A DNA stretch of 64,000 nucleotides from Halobacteriovoraceae bacterium. Lineage in GTDB: Bacteria > Bdellovibrionota > Bacteriovoracia > Bacteriovoracales > Bacteriovoracaceae. The stretch spans positions 139,867 through 203,866 of the forward strand of contig JACKAK010000009.1 in the NCBI GenBank assembly GCA_020635115.1. Reading direction: 5' to 3'. Of the stretch, positions 36,054 through 45,078 are shown one piece after another (position 1 is the stretch's first letter; every line of letters begins with the position of its first letter). The notes under the pieces are model-generated. The model searched no databases and was not told where the DNA came from. It worked only from the letters and a program-made list of their open reading frames with translations. The translations under genes and the position numbers were made by a program.

Positions 36054-38360
36054 ATGAGAAGATTACCAAAAGAGTTAAAAGAATTAATCAGTTGGAGTGT
36101 TGAAATATTAGGAGATACAATTTCAGCTGAGTACGGACAACATATTTTTAAAGAAATCGAGAATATTCGTCTCAAGATGAAATCTTTAAGAGGCGAAGAT
36201 TATCAGAGTGTTTATCGTTCTTTGATGAAAGTTTCAAATCAGTTTTCTAAAATGGATAGTCAGGAACTTGAAAAAATATCTCATGCTTTTTCGCTCATGT
36301 TAGAATTAATCAATCGTTGTGAGAATGCCTACAGAACTTATAGGTTATCCCATAAGAAAGATCAGGAATTTAAAAAAATTCCATACGCTATAATTTTTGT
36401 ACTTACGGCCCACCCAACTGAGGCCAGAGGACAAGAGATGTTGCGGCTATTTGATCAGATTGAAAATTATCTAACTGATTTTCTTTTAAATCCTAAAATT
36501 GGAACAGAGAAGAAAATCAGACATCTCATTAGATTGACTTTGAAAATGAGTCTATCTCGTTCTGAAAAACCACAAGTGTTTGACGAGGCCGAAAATATTT
36601 TCTCATACGCTTTGCGGGGAGATATCATCCACGAAATTGTTGAGCTTGGAAAAGCAAATATTCCAGTTTATTTAAGGACATGGGTTGGGGGTGATAAGGA
36701 TGGACACCCTGGTGTAGACAACATTCAGTTGCTAAAAAGTTTAAATCTTTCTCGAAAATATTTACTTAAGTATTTTACGACAGAGTGGGAAAAAGCATGT
36801 GGCTATTTTGAGTTGTTTGGAAACAGATATAAAAAAAATGTAAGCGATATAAATAAGTTACTAGGGCAGATAAAAACAGTTGCACATGCTGATGGTAGGA
36901 AAATATTAGAATTGCGTGAAATGCTCTCACTATTGGACAAGGATTATAAAAAACAGGTTGGTGAAGAAAACCCACGAATTCGCAATTTACAAGTCCTCTT
37001 ATGGCATTTTCCAGCACTGGTCTTAACATTAGAGCTAAGAGAAGATAGTGAAATCGTGAAAGATTCTCTCAAAAATGAAAATGCCATCAATAAGATGTTA
37101 GAAACAATTTATGAAATTTCAGAGGGGTTTAATCCTAAATGGTATGCAAGAGGTCTAGTTCTTAGCATGGTTGAAGATTCAATCGACATTGAAAATGGTA
37201 TTAAATTAGTTAAAAAGATTTTCGGTGAGCACGTTTTACCTGTCGTTCCTCTTTTTGAAAATGAAAAGGCCCTAAAAAATTCAGTTTCTATTCTAGATCA
37301 AGTTTTTAATAAAAATAAAACACTCGCTTCTAGACATTTAAAATTGTGGGGAGGGAGATTTGAGGTGATGTTAGGTTACTCAGACTCTTCTAAAGAAAAT
37401 GGTGTTCTTCCCTCTAGAATTCTAATTAATTCTTCACTCAATAATCTTGAAAAGTTTTTTAAGAAAAAGGGACTCACACCGGTATATTTTCATGGTTCAG
37501 GGGGCAGTGTTGCAAGAGGTGGAGGATCTTTAAAGGAACAAATCTCATGGTGGCCACCTTCAGCTGTGAATATTTTTAAAGTGACCGTACAAGGTGAAAT
37601 GGTTGCAAGAAACTTTGCAAATGCCAAAATATTTAAGCGTCAAATTGATTATATTCTTAATGGCCATCAGTTTGCAGAAAATAGCATGATAGAAGCAAGT
37701 AAAAGGAAACTTCTTGAAGAATTTGCAGCAGATATTCAGGTTCAATATAGAAATCTTATACAAAGAGAAGATTTCTATCAGTTTGTCCAAGAAACAACTC
37801 CTTATGAGTATTTACATCTTCTTAAAATCGGTTCACGCCCATCAAAAAGGGGGGGAGACGCGAGAAATAAACTTCAATTAAGGGCGATCCCGTGGATTCT
37901 TTGCTGGACACAGTGTCGATTACTTTTACCTACATGGTGGGGAATTGGCTCAACATGGGAAAATCTCAATCCTGAGAAAAAGAAACAGATGAAAAATGTC
38001 TACGCTGATAGTCGGGTATTTTATTCTTTTGTAAAACTACTTGGTTTTACGCTGGCCAAAGTCGATCTAGGTGTTTGGAAAGTTTATGTGGAGAGTTCAG
38101 ATCTATCGGATGAATTAAAGGAAATATATTCTAAGTTAATAATTTCAGAATTTAAGAAAACCGTAGAGTTCTTTTTTGATATAACAAAAGAAAATGAATT
38201 TTTATGGTTTAGGAGATGGTTACAAGAAAGTATAAACTTCAGATCTTCAATGATTCATCCTTTGAATTTGATTCAGATAGAGGCCTTAAGGCGAAAGGAT
38301 GCTAAACTTATTAGAGAGACAGTAACAGGCATTGCATGTGGAATGTTAACTACTGGATAA
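36054..38360 (+). CDS. ppc: phosphoenolpyruvate carboxylase
   Basis: Fixes bicarbonate onto PEP to form oxaloacetate. Seen: AHPTEARGQEMLRLFDQIE with the catalytic His, GGDKDGHPGVD, VMLGYSDSSKENG, the mobile loop FHGSGGSVARGGGS, GSRPSKRGGDARNKLQLRAI and the invariant C-terminal TVTGIACGMLTTG. 768 residues, about a hundred fewer than the E. coli enzyme, so internal segments are missing and allosteric regulation may differ. It has its own promoter region and no operon partner. Confidence 0.93.
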   Translation: MRRLPKELKELISWSVEILGDTISAEYGQHIFKEIENIRLKMKSLRGEDYQSVYRSLMKVSNQFSKMDSQELEKISHAFSLMLELINRCENAYRTYRLSHKKDQEFKKIPYAIIFVLTAHPTEARGQEMLRLFDQIENYLTDFLLNPKIGTEKKIRHLIRLTLKMSLSRSEKPQVFDEAENIFSYALRGDIIHEIVELGKANIPVYLRTWVGGDKDGHPGVDNIQLLKSLNLSRKYLLKYFTTEWEKACGYFELFGNRYKKNVSDINKLLGQIKTVAHADGRKILELREMLSLLDKDYKKQVGEENPRIRNLQVLLWHFPALVLTLELREDSEIVKDSLKNENAINKMLETIYEISEGFNPKWYARGLVLSMVEDSIDIENGIKLVKKIFGEHVLPVVPLFENEKALKNSVSILDQVFNKNKTLASRHLKLWGGRFEVMLGYSDSSKENGVLPSRILINSSLNNLEKFFKKKGLTPVYFHGSGGSVARGGGSLKEQISWWPPSAVNIFKVTVQGEMVARNFANAKIFKRQIDYILNGHQFAENSMIEASKRKLLEEFAADIQVQYRNLIQREDFYQFVQETTPYEYLHLLKIGSRPSKRGGDARNKLQLRAIPWILCWTQCRLLLPTWWGIGSTWENLNPEKKKQMKNVYADSRVFYSFVKLLGFTLAKVDLGVWKVYVESSDLSDELKEIYSKLIISEFKKTVEFFFDITKENEFLWFRRWLQESINFRSSMIHPLNLIQIEALRRKDAKLIRETVTGIACGMLTTG

Positions 38361-38619
38361 AATTACATAAATGATGTATTAACTTGAATATATCATTCAG
38401 ATATTAAGAGTTTTTAATTTCATATAGCAATTTCTTTATATTCATTGATGAGTTTGAATATTCATAAAGTTATATCCTTAATTAAAAGTTAAATTCTTGA
38501 TCTTTATCAAAGTATAAATTTTGAATTTATGTTCTACTGAAAATCAAGAGTAAATAAATAACAAAAAAATTAATGCATACGTTATAATTCTTTTAATAAT
38601 TTTAACAAAAGAGTAAGTC
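38361..38619 (+). promoter_or_regulatory. upstream region of the SQR-like gene with an FNR-type site
   Basis: A gene-free, AT-rich stretch. TTGATCTTTATCAA at 38497-38510 is a perfect Crp/Fnr-family palindrome (TTGAT-N4-ATCAA). TATGTT at 38528-38533 would be a -10 element placing the site near -36 to -42, the class II activator position; another -10, TATAAT, lies at 38583-38588. See the separate finding. Confidence 0.6.
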
Positions 38620-39831
38620 ATGAAAAAGATTGTTATTTTAGGAAGTAATTTTGCTGGTTCAACAGCAGCACTTGAACTGGCCAGAAAATCAAAGGATCTT
38701 TATCAAATTGTTGTTGTATCTCCAACGACTAATTTTTTATATGTTCCTTCACTGATTTGGGTTCCATTTGGTAGGAGAAAAGTTGAAAATATTACATTTA
38801 ATATAAAAGATTTGATGAACAAAAAAGGAATTGATTTTATTCATGATAAAGCAGTTAAAATTGAAGCAGAAAGAAATGTTATAGTAACAGAAAAATCTGG
38901 AGAAGTGAATTACGACTATCTTGTTATTGCAACAGGAGTCTCATTGAATTTTGATTCGGTTAATGGACTTGATCGGGATAAATATTTCACTCAATGTATA
39001 GTAACTCCACCTCAAGCTCAAAAGTCTTATGAAGAGTTTCAAAAACTGGTAAAGGACCCAGGGCCGGTTGTCGTAGGCGCTACTCAAGGAGCTAGTTGCA
39101 TGGGGGCCGCATATGAGTATTTGTTCAACATGGAAAAAGAACTAAGAAGACATGGAGTGAGAAATAAAGTTGATCTCACTTGGATTACACCTGAACCATT
39201 TTTAGGTCATTTTGGAATCGGCGGAGTTTTTGGTGGAGAGTGGATGCTTAAATTATTCATGAAAATGTATAATATTAAGTGGTATACAGATGCTTCTATC
39301 AAATCTATTGAAGAGGATAAAATTACTTTAAATTCTGGTGAAGTTTTACCATATAAAATGTCGATGTTGATGCCTCCTTTCTTAGGTGCGAATGTCATTC
39401 TCGACTCACCTGGAGTTGGCGATGAAAAGGGCTTTGTTCCTTGTGATGATACATATAAACATCTGAAATACGACAATATTTATGCTGCAGGTCTGTCTGT
39501 ACAAGTTAAAGCACCTTTTGATCATATGACTACACCTTTTGGAGTCCCAAAAACTGGTTTCCCAACAGATGTTCAAGGTAAAATTGTTGCAAACAATATC
39601 TATCAAAAAATTACAAATAAGGGGAAAGTAAAAAGTCTTTCATTTGGAAAAATTCCTGGAATTTGTATTATGGACGCTGGTGGAAAAGAAGTTTTAATTA
39701 TCACCAACCATCTTTTTAAACCGCGTCAGTTTGAAATAATGATTCCCAATGTTATTTCACATACAGGAAAATGGTTACTTGAAAAGTATATGTTAATTAA
39801 AAATAGATTTGGTTGGTCTTTTTTACCTTAG
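38620..39831 (+). CDS. FAD-dependent oxidoreductase, sulfide:quinone oxidoreductase-like
   Basis: The N-terminal dinucleotide-binding fold opens with IVILGSNFAGSTAALELAR. A second pyridine-nucleotide-type fold has VVVGATQGASCMGAAYEYL, and NIYAAGLSVQVKAPFDHMTT precedes the C-terminal FAD contact. Cys residues in GASCMGAA and GICIMDAGG occupy positions like the redox-active cysteines of SQR. Type and substrate cannot be settled: sulfide:quinone reductase and NADH dehydrogenase-like enzymes share this fold. The FNR-type site upstream would fit anaerobic or low-oxygen control. Confidence 0.75.
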   Translation: MKKIVILGSNFAGSTAALELARKSKDLYQIVVVSPTTNFLYVPSLIWVPFGRRKVENITFNIKDLMNKKGIDFIHDKAVKIEAERNVIVTEKSGEVNYDYLVIATGVSLNFDSVNGLDRDKYFTQCIVTPPQAQKSYEEFQKLVKDPGPVVVGATQGASCMGAAYEYLFNMEKELRRHGVRNKVDLTWITPEPFLGHFGIGGVFGGEWMLKLFMKMYNIKWYTDASIKSIEEDKITLNSGEVLPYKMSMLMPPFLGANVILDSPGVGDEKGFVPCDDTYKHLKYDNIYAAGLSVQVKAPFDHMTTPFGVPKTGFPTDVQGKIVANNIYQKITNKGKVKSLSFGKIPGICIMDAGGKEVLIITNHLFKPRQFEIMIPNVISHTGKWLLEKYMLIKNRFGWSFLP

Positions 39832-39920
39832 TATATCTAAGTGGCAAGTCTTTTGAAATTAACTGGCCACTCCATATAGAGAAAAATTTTCCCCATAATT
39901 TTACTATATTAATGTTAATT

Positions 39921-39966
39921 AATTTTTCATCGAAGAGTTTTCAAAAGGACTTTTCGATGAAAAATT
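39921..39966 (+). promoter_or_regulatory. hairpin sequestering the porin-like start codon
   Basis: AATTTTTCATCGAA (39921-39934) is perfectly complementary to TTCGATGAAAAATT (39953-39966). The 18-nt loop contains the ribosome site AAAAGGA, and ATG 39957 sits in the 3' arm. It could act as a translational switch, for instance thermal or protein-controlled. Confidence 0.5.
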
Positions 39967-40910
39967 TTATACTGATTTTATTATTTATAACAATTATAGA
40001 TATCGCACATTCTGAAGATCAAACTGTTGGCCCAAAAAAGGAAGAAGAAAAAAGCAAAATAAATTTAGACTTTTATGCTTCCCTTGCGCTTAGACAAAAT
40101 AGTTGGACTACTTTGTCAGGTGGAGAAGGGGTAGAAATAGAATCATCTATTTATAAAACAGCTGACTTTACTGTTCGCTCTGCGGACAATTGGGCCGTGG
40201 GACTAGCACTTGATTTAGGTGACAGTGAAAATAAGGCACAAAAAATTGCTGCCAACATTGGGCTTGGCAACTGGGGCTTCATCATCGAACAAGGTGATAT
40301 TAAAGGCAAATTTTTAACCTACGATCGTTTGAGTTATCAAAATACCGGCACATTTGAATTTGATTATAAAAAATATGTTATTTACAGCGGTAAAGAATTC
40401 AAAACAGGTGGAGCATATGTTGAGTGGAATATGCCCTCTGAGGCCAAAATTGAATGGGGGACAAGTAAAACAAACGAAATAACTTTTTTTACCCAGAAAA
40501 CAAACTATAAATTAATTGGTTATTTTATGGAATACGATCAATTAAGATATGTTATGCAATATCCAAATAGCAGTAAAAACAATTCTATTAATTTTAGTAC
40601 ATCGGTGATTATTGGATTCATGCAAGTTGAACCACTAGAGGTTAATAATTCTAAAATACTTTCTCTAACTGGTAATAATCCAAAATTTGATAAAGAGGCA
40701 TCAGTTGGGACAATGAGTGAGGCAAGACTCGCGTATATATATGCAGCTAAAAAAGAAAAATATACCTGGGGTTTACAGCTAGGTTATATGGCCAGAATGC
40801 ATGGATCGGCCATGGAATTGGGTGATAATGATATGAACTATACCGTCAACCCAGACATTGAGTTACACGTAAGTCACGGGCCATATCTACGTTTTGCTAT
40901 GGTATGGTAA
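39957..40910 (+). CDS. secreted porin-like outer-membrane protein
   Basis: A signal peptide (MKNFILILLFITIIDIAHS) is followed by about 295 residues of alternating polar/hydrophobic pattern with many aromatic residues, ending in YLRFAMVW, a C-terminal aromatic residue as in outer-membrane barrels. This suggests an outer-membrane beta barrel; no specific family was recognised. ATG 39957 is chosen for its AAAAGGA ribosome site; a longer in-frame start at 39813 would bury the signal peptide. The start codon lies within a perfect 14-bp inverted repeat. Confidence 0.6.
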   Translation: MKNFILILLFITIIDIAHSEDQTVGPKKEEEKSKINLDFYASLALRQNSWTTLSGGEGVEIESSIYKTADFTVRSADNWAVGLALDLGDSENKAQKIAANIGLGNWGFIIEQGDIKGKFLTYDRLSYQNTGTFEFDYKKYVIYSGKEFKTGGAYVEWNMPSEAKIEWGTSKTNEITFFTQKTNYKLIGYFMEYDQLRYVMQYPNSSKNNSINFSTSVIIGFMQVEPLEVNNSKILSLTGNNPKFDKEASVGTMSEARLAYIYAAKKEKYTWGLQLGYMARMHGSAMELGDNDMNYTVNPDIELHVSHGPYLRFAMVW

Positions 40911-40951
40911 AAATACTTGCCTTTTTATTTTTATCCACATAAATCATCCTG

Positions 40952-41980
40952 ATGAAAAAATGCTACTTTGAAGGACCAAATTCTCAAATTTTAAAAAACT
41001 GTTTGTCGCTTAAAGAAATTCATTTGAAGAGTCTAAACAAGTCTATTTTTAAAAATTTAAAATTTTCATTTGAAGACTCACTACTTAATTCAAAACAGTT
41101 TTTAGACTTGAGTACTTATTATGAACTTAAAATTCCAAATATTATCTATAAGACAAAATCTGCTGATGGAACAATAAAAGTCCTCATTGAATATGATAAA
41201 AACTCAATTGCTGAGGCGGTGATATTACCTTTTTATAATAATTTCAATGTCTGTTTATCGACGCAAGTCGGTTGTGCTATGAAATGTAGCTTTTGTTACA
41301 CAGGAACTCAGGGATTAAAAAGAAATCTTACTGCAGGTGAAATTATAGCTCAGTATTTAATTTTAAGAAATGTTATTAGGGAACAAAATACTTCTTATAT
41401 TAAAAAACCGAGAATCGTTTTTATGGGGCAGGGAGAACCTCTACATAATTTTGAAAATATTAAAAAGGCCATATCAGTATTAGTGGATCCACTAAAGGTT
41501 GATCTTGGACCTAGACAAATTACCATTTCAACTTCAGGATACCTTCCAAATTTAAATCGATTTGATGAACTTTATGGAGTCAATCTGGCCATTTCACTAC
41601 ATAGTGCAATTGATTCAAAAAGAACTAGATTGATTCCAATCAATTCTTCATATCCATTAAATGAACTCAAACAAACAATTAGTAAAATAAAATTGCGTAC
41701 GCAACAATTTATTATTTTCGAATATCTCCTAATTGATAATTTCAATATGAGTCGCGAGGATGCCAAGGCCATAGCTGAGTTTACGAAAGGGATCCCATGC
41801 CTAATGAATCTTATTCCATTTAATGAATATCCTGGTTGTGACTTTAAGAGACCTGCAATGGAACAAGTGTTTAAATTCAAAGAATACTTGGTCTCTCATG
41901 GTCTTAGAACAATGATTCGAGCAACAAAGGGACATGATATTTTAGCAGCATGTGGACAGTTAAATTCCACTAAGTTTTAA
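40952..41980 (+). CDS. rlmN: 23S rRNA/tRNA (adenine-C2)-methyltransferase
   Basis: A radical SAM enzyme that methylates A2503 of 23S rRNA and A37 of some tRNAs. Seen: the cluster motif CAMKCSFCYTGTQG, GQGEPLHNFENIKKA, and the C-terminal catalytic Cys region ATKGHDILAACGQL. 342 residues, shorter than E. coli RlmN by about 40, mostly at the N-terminal domain. The second catalytic Cys (CMLNLI-type position) appears as CLMNLIPFNEYPG. Its 3' end overlaps the convergent gene by 21 nt. Confidence 0.93.
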   Translation: MKKCYFEGPNSQILKNCLSLKEIHLKSLNKSIFKNLKFSFEDSLLNSKQFLDLSTYYELKIPNIIYKTKSADGTIKVLIEYDKNSIAEAVILPFYNNFNVCLSTQVGCAMKCSFCYTGTQGLKRNLTAGEIIAQYLILRNVIREQNTSYIKKPRIVFMGQGEPLHNFENIKKAISVLVDPLKVDLGPRQITISTSGYLPNLNRFDELYGVNLAISLHSAIDSKRTRLIPINSSYPLNELKQTISKIKLRTQQFIIFEYLLIDNFNMSREDAKAIAEFTKGIPCLMNLIPFNEYPGCDFKRPAMEQVFKFKEYLVSHGLRTMIRATKGHDILAACGQLNSTKF

Positions 41981-42535
41981 AGAAGCTATTTTTTTCTTAA
42001 TTTCCTTATTCATATTTTTAGATACTTCAGTTGAGAAATTATTTAATTGTTCAGACTCATAGAGTTTTTGAATGAGTATCGATATTTTGTCATTATGTTC
42101 TTTAATATAATAATTTAATAAGTAATTATACTCACTTATATTAAAAATCCTTTTTTTAGAAAATGCATCTGTAAGCATCTGAGTATTGTTTAATTTGGTT
42201 GGAGGAACTTTTTTTATTTCAATTGCTTTTAGACACGTACTAAAATTTTCTTTGGAAAGCTCAACATTAAAAATATTATTTAAAACTTTTATTATTTTTT
42301 CGCGATCTGCATTTTGGTTATTAAAATATTTATTTAAAATAAGGCCAGATAATTCATTTTTTTCTATCTGATAAAAACATAGAGAAGAAGCAGTTTCCTT
42401 TTTGCATTTATTTATAATGCTCTCACTTAGATCGTGTGAATAATGCAAAATTCTCATTTTTTGCAGTTCAGTATTGAGTGTTGCTCCAAAAGATCTATAA
42501 CCAAACAGGAATATAAATAAAATAAATTTTTTCAT
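41960..42535 (-). CDS. small secreted protein, unknown
   Basis: 191 residues with an N-terminal signal peptide (MKKFILFIFLFGYRSFG) and a Lys/Asn-rich helical body with a few Cys residues (KCKK, SLCFYQ, TCLKA). ATG 42535 is used because an upstream in-frame Met (42577) would hide the signal peptide. No family was recognised. It overlaps rlmN by 21 nt at the 3' end. Confidence 0.6.
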   Translation of the reverse strand: MKKFILFIFLFGYRSFGATLNTELQKMRILHYSHDLSESIINKCKKETASSLCFYQIEKNELSGLILNKYFNNQNADREKIIKVLNNIFNVELSKENFSTCLKAIEIKKVPPTKLNNTQMLTDAFSKKRIFNISEYNYLLNYYIKEHNDKISILIQKLYESEQLNNFSTEVSKNMNKEIKKKIASLKLSGI

Positions 42536-42690
42536 ATTGTAATTATAACAGATTTGAAAATACCGCAAGGCCGGCAATCAATGACTACTTATCACTTGAA
42601 CAATGAAATATTAGATAGTTAGCTATATATATGCATCTAGTAATAATTATATATAACTTACCAACACTAAACATTTAATCATAAGTGTGT

Positions 42691-42696
42691 TATAAT
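42691..42696 (+). promoter_or_regulatory. extended -10 promoter candidate (TGTGTTATAAT)
   Basis: TATAAT preceded by TG in the right position for an extended -10, about 85 nt before the small Tudor-like gene. No good -35 is visible. Confidence 0.4.
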
Positions 42697-42781
42697 ATAG
42701 GTAATAAGCATTTTGGAGATTAATTTGGGTAGAACTCAAGACTATTTCTGAAACGCACCAAGCAAAACAATTGGAAGAGCT

Positions 42782-43012
42782 ATGTCAAAAGTTAGAGATC
42801 TTAAAAATAAGACTCAAAAAAAGAATTACTTGAGTGAATTAATTGCTGCAGGTATTACTCCGCTAAGTTATTCAATCAAGAAATCTTATGAATTGGGTGA
42901 CTTTGTTGAACACCCAAAATTTGGTAAGGGATTTGTCGAAAGTATCGTATCTGAAGACAAAGTTCAAATATTCTTTAATGGGGAGACAAAGATGCTCCTG
43001 CAAAATAAATAG
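42782..43012 (+). CDS. small protein with UvrD-tail/Tudor-like domain
   Basis: 76 residues. The segment YELGDFVEHPKFGKGFVESI resembles the Tudor-like C-terminal domain of UvrD/PcrA helicases (GDxVxHxKFGxGxV) that binds RNA polymerase. A stand-alone copy of this domain suggests a small nucleic-acid or polymerase-binding factor. GGAAGAG precedes the ATG. The function is inferred from the motif alone. Confidence 0.65.
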   Translation: MSKVRDLKNKTQKKNYLSELIAAGITPLSYSIKKSYELGDFVEHPKFGKGFVESIVSEDKVQIFFNGETKMLLQNK

Positions 43013-43145
43013 TCAGAAGTACTTAATTTATATTCTTTAGTATTTTAATTGAAGCACTGATTTGTGTATGTCATATTTTTTTTGCGAAAAACTCTGACCT
43101 AAGCAATAATAGAAAGACTTAAACATAAAACGATAGGAAGTTGTT

Positions 43146-43928
43146 TTGGTAAAAGTATTACTACTATTTATTTTTATAAATTCAAATTTGTATTCAAATG
43201 AAAATATATTTGGAAATGTTTTCTATATAAAGGGTGAGGCAATCGTTGATAGACCTGATGGAGTAAAGAATCTCCAAAAAGGGGATATCTTATTTAATCA
43301 GGATATTGTCAAATCGAAAGAAAGTTCAATTTTGATTATTTCATTCGGTGAAGGCATGAAATCCAAAATGAAAATTACAGAAAATACTCAAATCCTTCTC
43401 CAGCAAAAAAAATCAAAAGAAGATAACAAAATTTCTCTGGCCATTGGTGTGGGAAATGTTGTTGTTGATTTTTTTAATAAAGATAAAAAACAACCTTCAT
43501 CTCTAAAATTAGAAACAGCAAATGTGTCTCTTGGAATACGTGGTACTCGTTTCTTTGTGATCAATGAGAGCAATGGAGATTTTGCAGCTAGTGTAAAAAA
43601 TGGAACAGTCAATGTCGCTTCTAAGGCCATAGAAGATAATGTTGTTGTTTTAGAGCAAGGAAAAGGGACAATGCTAAATGAAAAAAAAGAGATTATTCAA
43701 TCTCAAAGCTTTGATTGGCATGAAGATGTTAACTGGAAAACAGATCCACAAAACGGGGAACTTTCACATTCTCAAAAATTTTTTAATAGAGTTAAAAAGA
43801 GTTTCGAAAACTATCGTAACCATATTGCAGCAAAGATGAAAAATCGTAGAAAAAATATAAAAAATAAAATGCAAAAAATGAGACAGCAAAGATTAGAAAA
43901 GCGTAAATTGCTTTTAAAAAAGAGATAA
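43146..43928 (+). CDS. secreted FecR-domain protein with basic C-terminal tail
   Basis: A short signal peptide (VKVLLLFIFINSNLYS) is followed by a FecR-like domain at about residues 25-170: GNVFYIKGEAIVDRPDG, ILFNQDIVKSKESSI, SLGIRGTRFFVI and GTMLNEKKEI. The last 60 residues are very rich in Lys, Arg and Met (AAKMKNRRKNIKNKMQKMRQ). The likely start is TTG 43146 behind AGGAAG; no ATG is available without losing the signal peptide. The next gene follows after 5 nt. Confidence 0.72.
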   Translation: MVKVLLLFIFINSNLYSNENIFGNVFYIKGEAIVDRPDGVKNLQKGDILFNQDIVKSKESSILIISFGEGMKSKMKITENTQILLQQKKSKEDNKISLAIGVGNVVVDFFNKDKKQPSSLKLETANVSLGIRGTRFFVINESNGDFAASVKNGTVNVASKAIEDNVVVLEQGKGTMLNEKKEIIQSQSFDWHEDVNWKTDPQNGELSHSQKFFNRVKKSFENYRNHIAAKMKNRRKNIKNKMQKMRQQRLEKRKLLLKKR

Positions 43929-43933
43929 ATTAA

Positions 43934-44161
43934 ATGGGTAAAATAAAGAAAATTATTCACCTAACTTTAGCATTTTTTCTTGGCATGATTACAGTTGCCC
44001 ATTGGAATGATGCTAGAAGATACATTCGTAATATTTCTCCATTTGTTGATGATTCGTTTTCTAGTACGGCCAAAGAATTATTTGAACAAGGAAAACGTGA
44101 TATAAAAAAAGAAAGTTTAAAAGCGTTGGATAGAACTAAAGATTATATCGAAAATAAATAA
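43934..44161 (+). CDS. small single-pass membrane protein
   Basis: 75 residues: a hydrophobic helix near residues 7-22 (IIHLTLAFFLGMITVA), then a charged, partly helical tail. It starts 5 nt after the FecR-domain gene, so the two are co-expressed and might associate. No family was recognised. Confidence 0.7.
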   Translation: MGKIKKIIHLTLAFFLGMITVAHWNDARRYIRNISPFVDDSFSSTAKELFEQGKRDIKKESLKALDRTKDYIENK

Positions 44162-44259
44162 CTTAATTGATAAAAATGTAAATTTAAACAGAAACTTCTT
44201 AACTTTCAAATCTGAAACAATACTTAAAAAATAATTGATCTCAAATAAATTTTTACACG

Positions 44260-45003
44260 TTATACAAAAAGCTTTCTTCCCGAACCATTTCCTGGATACT
44301 TTCTTTTATTTGCACCAGGATAGGCGTATCCATTGATAAAAATCCTACGCGTTTGATCTGAATAATTTGGTCTACTCGAATGAATACTATATGGGCCAAA
44401 AATGGCCAGATCGCCAGGATCCATTTCTATTGTAACTGATTTGTCTTTATCAAAAAAATCAAAAGGGTTTGCGACTTTGTCTAAATAGACATGTCCATTT
44501 TTATGGACTCCTGGAATAAACTCTAGTGGCCCATTTTTTTTAGTCATAGGATCTATGGCAATCGCAGTTTGAAGATAACTTCCTTTACCATTAATATCCT
44601 CCCAATCCTTAGTCCCATAACCTCGATGTTGTGAATCTTGATGCCATTCGAATTCAATATTGTCTCCAGGTATCTTAAAATGTGCCTGGTTAACTAGTTG
44701 GTTAAATTCATTTGATTCAAGTATTTGGCCAACTATATTTAATATTCTCTTATCTTGCGAATATTTAAGTAAAATATTTTCGTTAGCACCGACCCATACG
44801 GCCCTATGAAGATGTCCATTTTCAAATACAAATTGTGTTCCATTAAATTCTTGATATTCAATTGTGGGATTAAGTTTTTTTGAATTAGAATAAATTCGAT
44901 CAAATGCTTGTGACATCTCGGTGATTTCAGAAGGCAAAAATACTTGCTTAATTAATAAATACCCTATTTCGTCAAATTCTTCTAACTGTTTTGAAGATAA
45001 CAT
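44260..45003 (-). CDS. phytanoyl-CoA dioxygenase family protein
   Basis: An Fe(II)/2-oxoglutarate dioxygenase fold of the PhyH family: iron ligands in FEWHQDSQHRG and the distal His in GPYSIHSSRPNYSDQTRRIF, with the 2-oxoglutarate-binding Arg in the same segment. 247 residues, normal. The substrate is unknown; family members act on lipids, amino acids or secondary metabolites. It is isolated, between the FecR pair and a secreted peptidase. Confidence 0.87.
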   Translation of the reverse strand: MLSSKQLEEFDEIGYLLIKQVFLPSEITEMSQAFDRIYSNSKKLNPTIEYQEFNGTQFVFENGHLHRAVWVGANENILLKYSQDKRILNIVGQILESNEFNQLVNQAHFKIPGDNIEFEWHQDSQHRGYGTKDWEDINGKGSYLQTAIAIDPMTKKNGPLEFIPGVHKNGHVYLDKVANPFDFFDKDKSVTIEMDPGDLAIFGPYSIHSSRPNYSDQTRRIFINGYAYPGANKRKYPGNGSGRKLFV

Positions 45004-45078
45004 CCTATTCTCCCTAATTGATAGAATACTATTCTATCTCAAGAGAACTCTAAGGCCTAGGAGGTAAAAAAATGTAGA

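Noticed and set aside
39813..39956. Longer start for the porin-like gene
   Set aside because: It would place the signal peptide inside the protein; ATG 39957 has the ribosome site.
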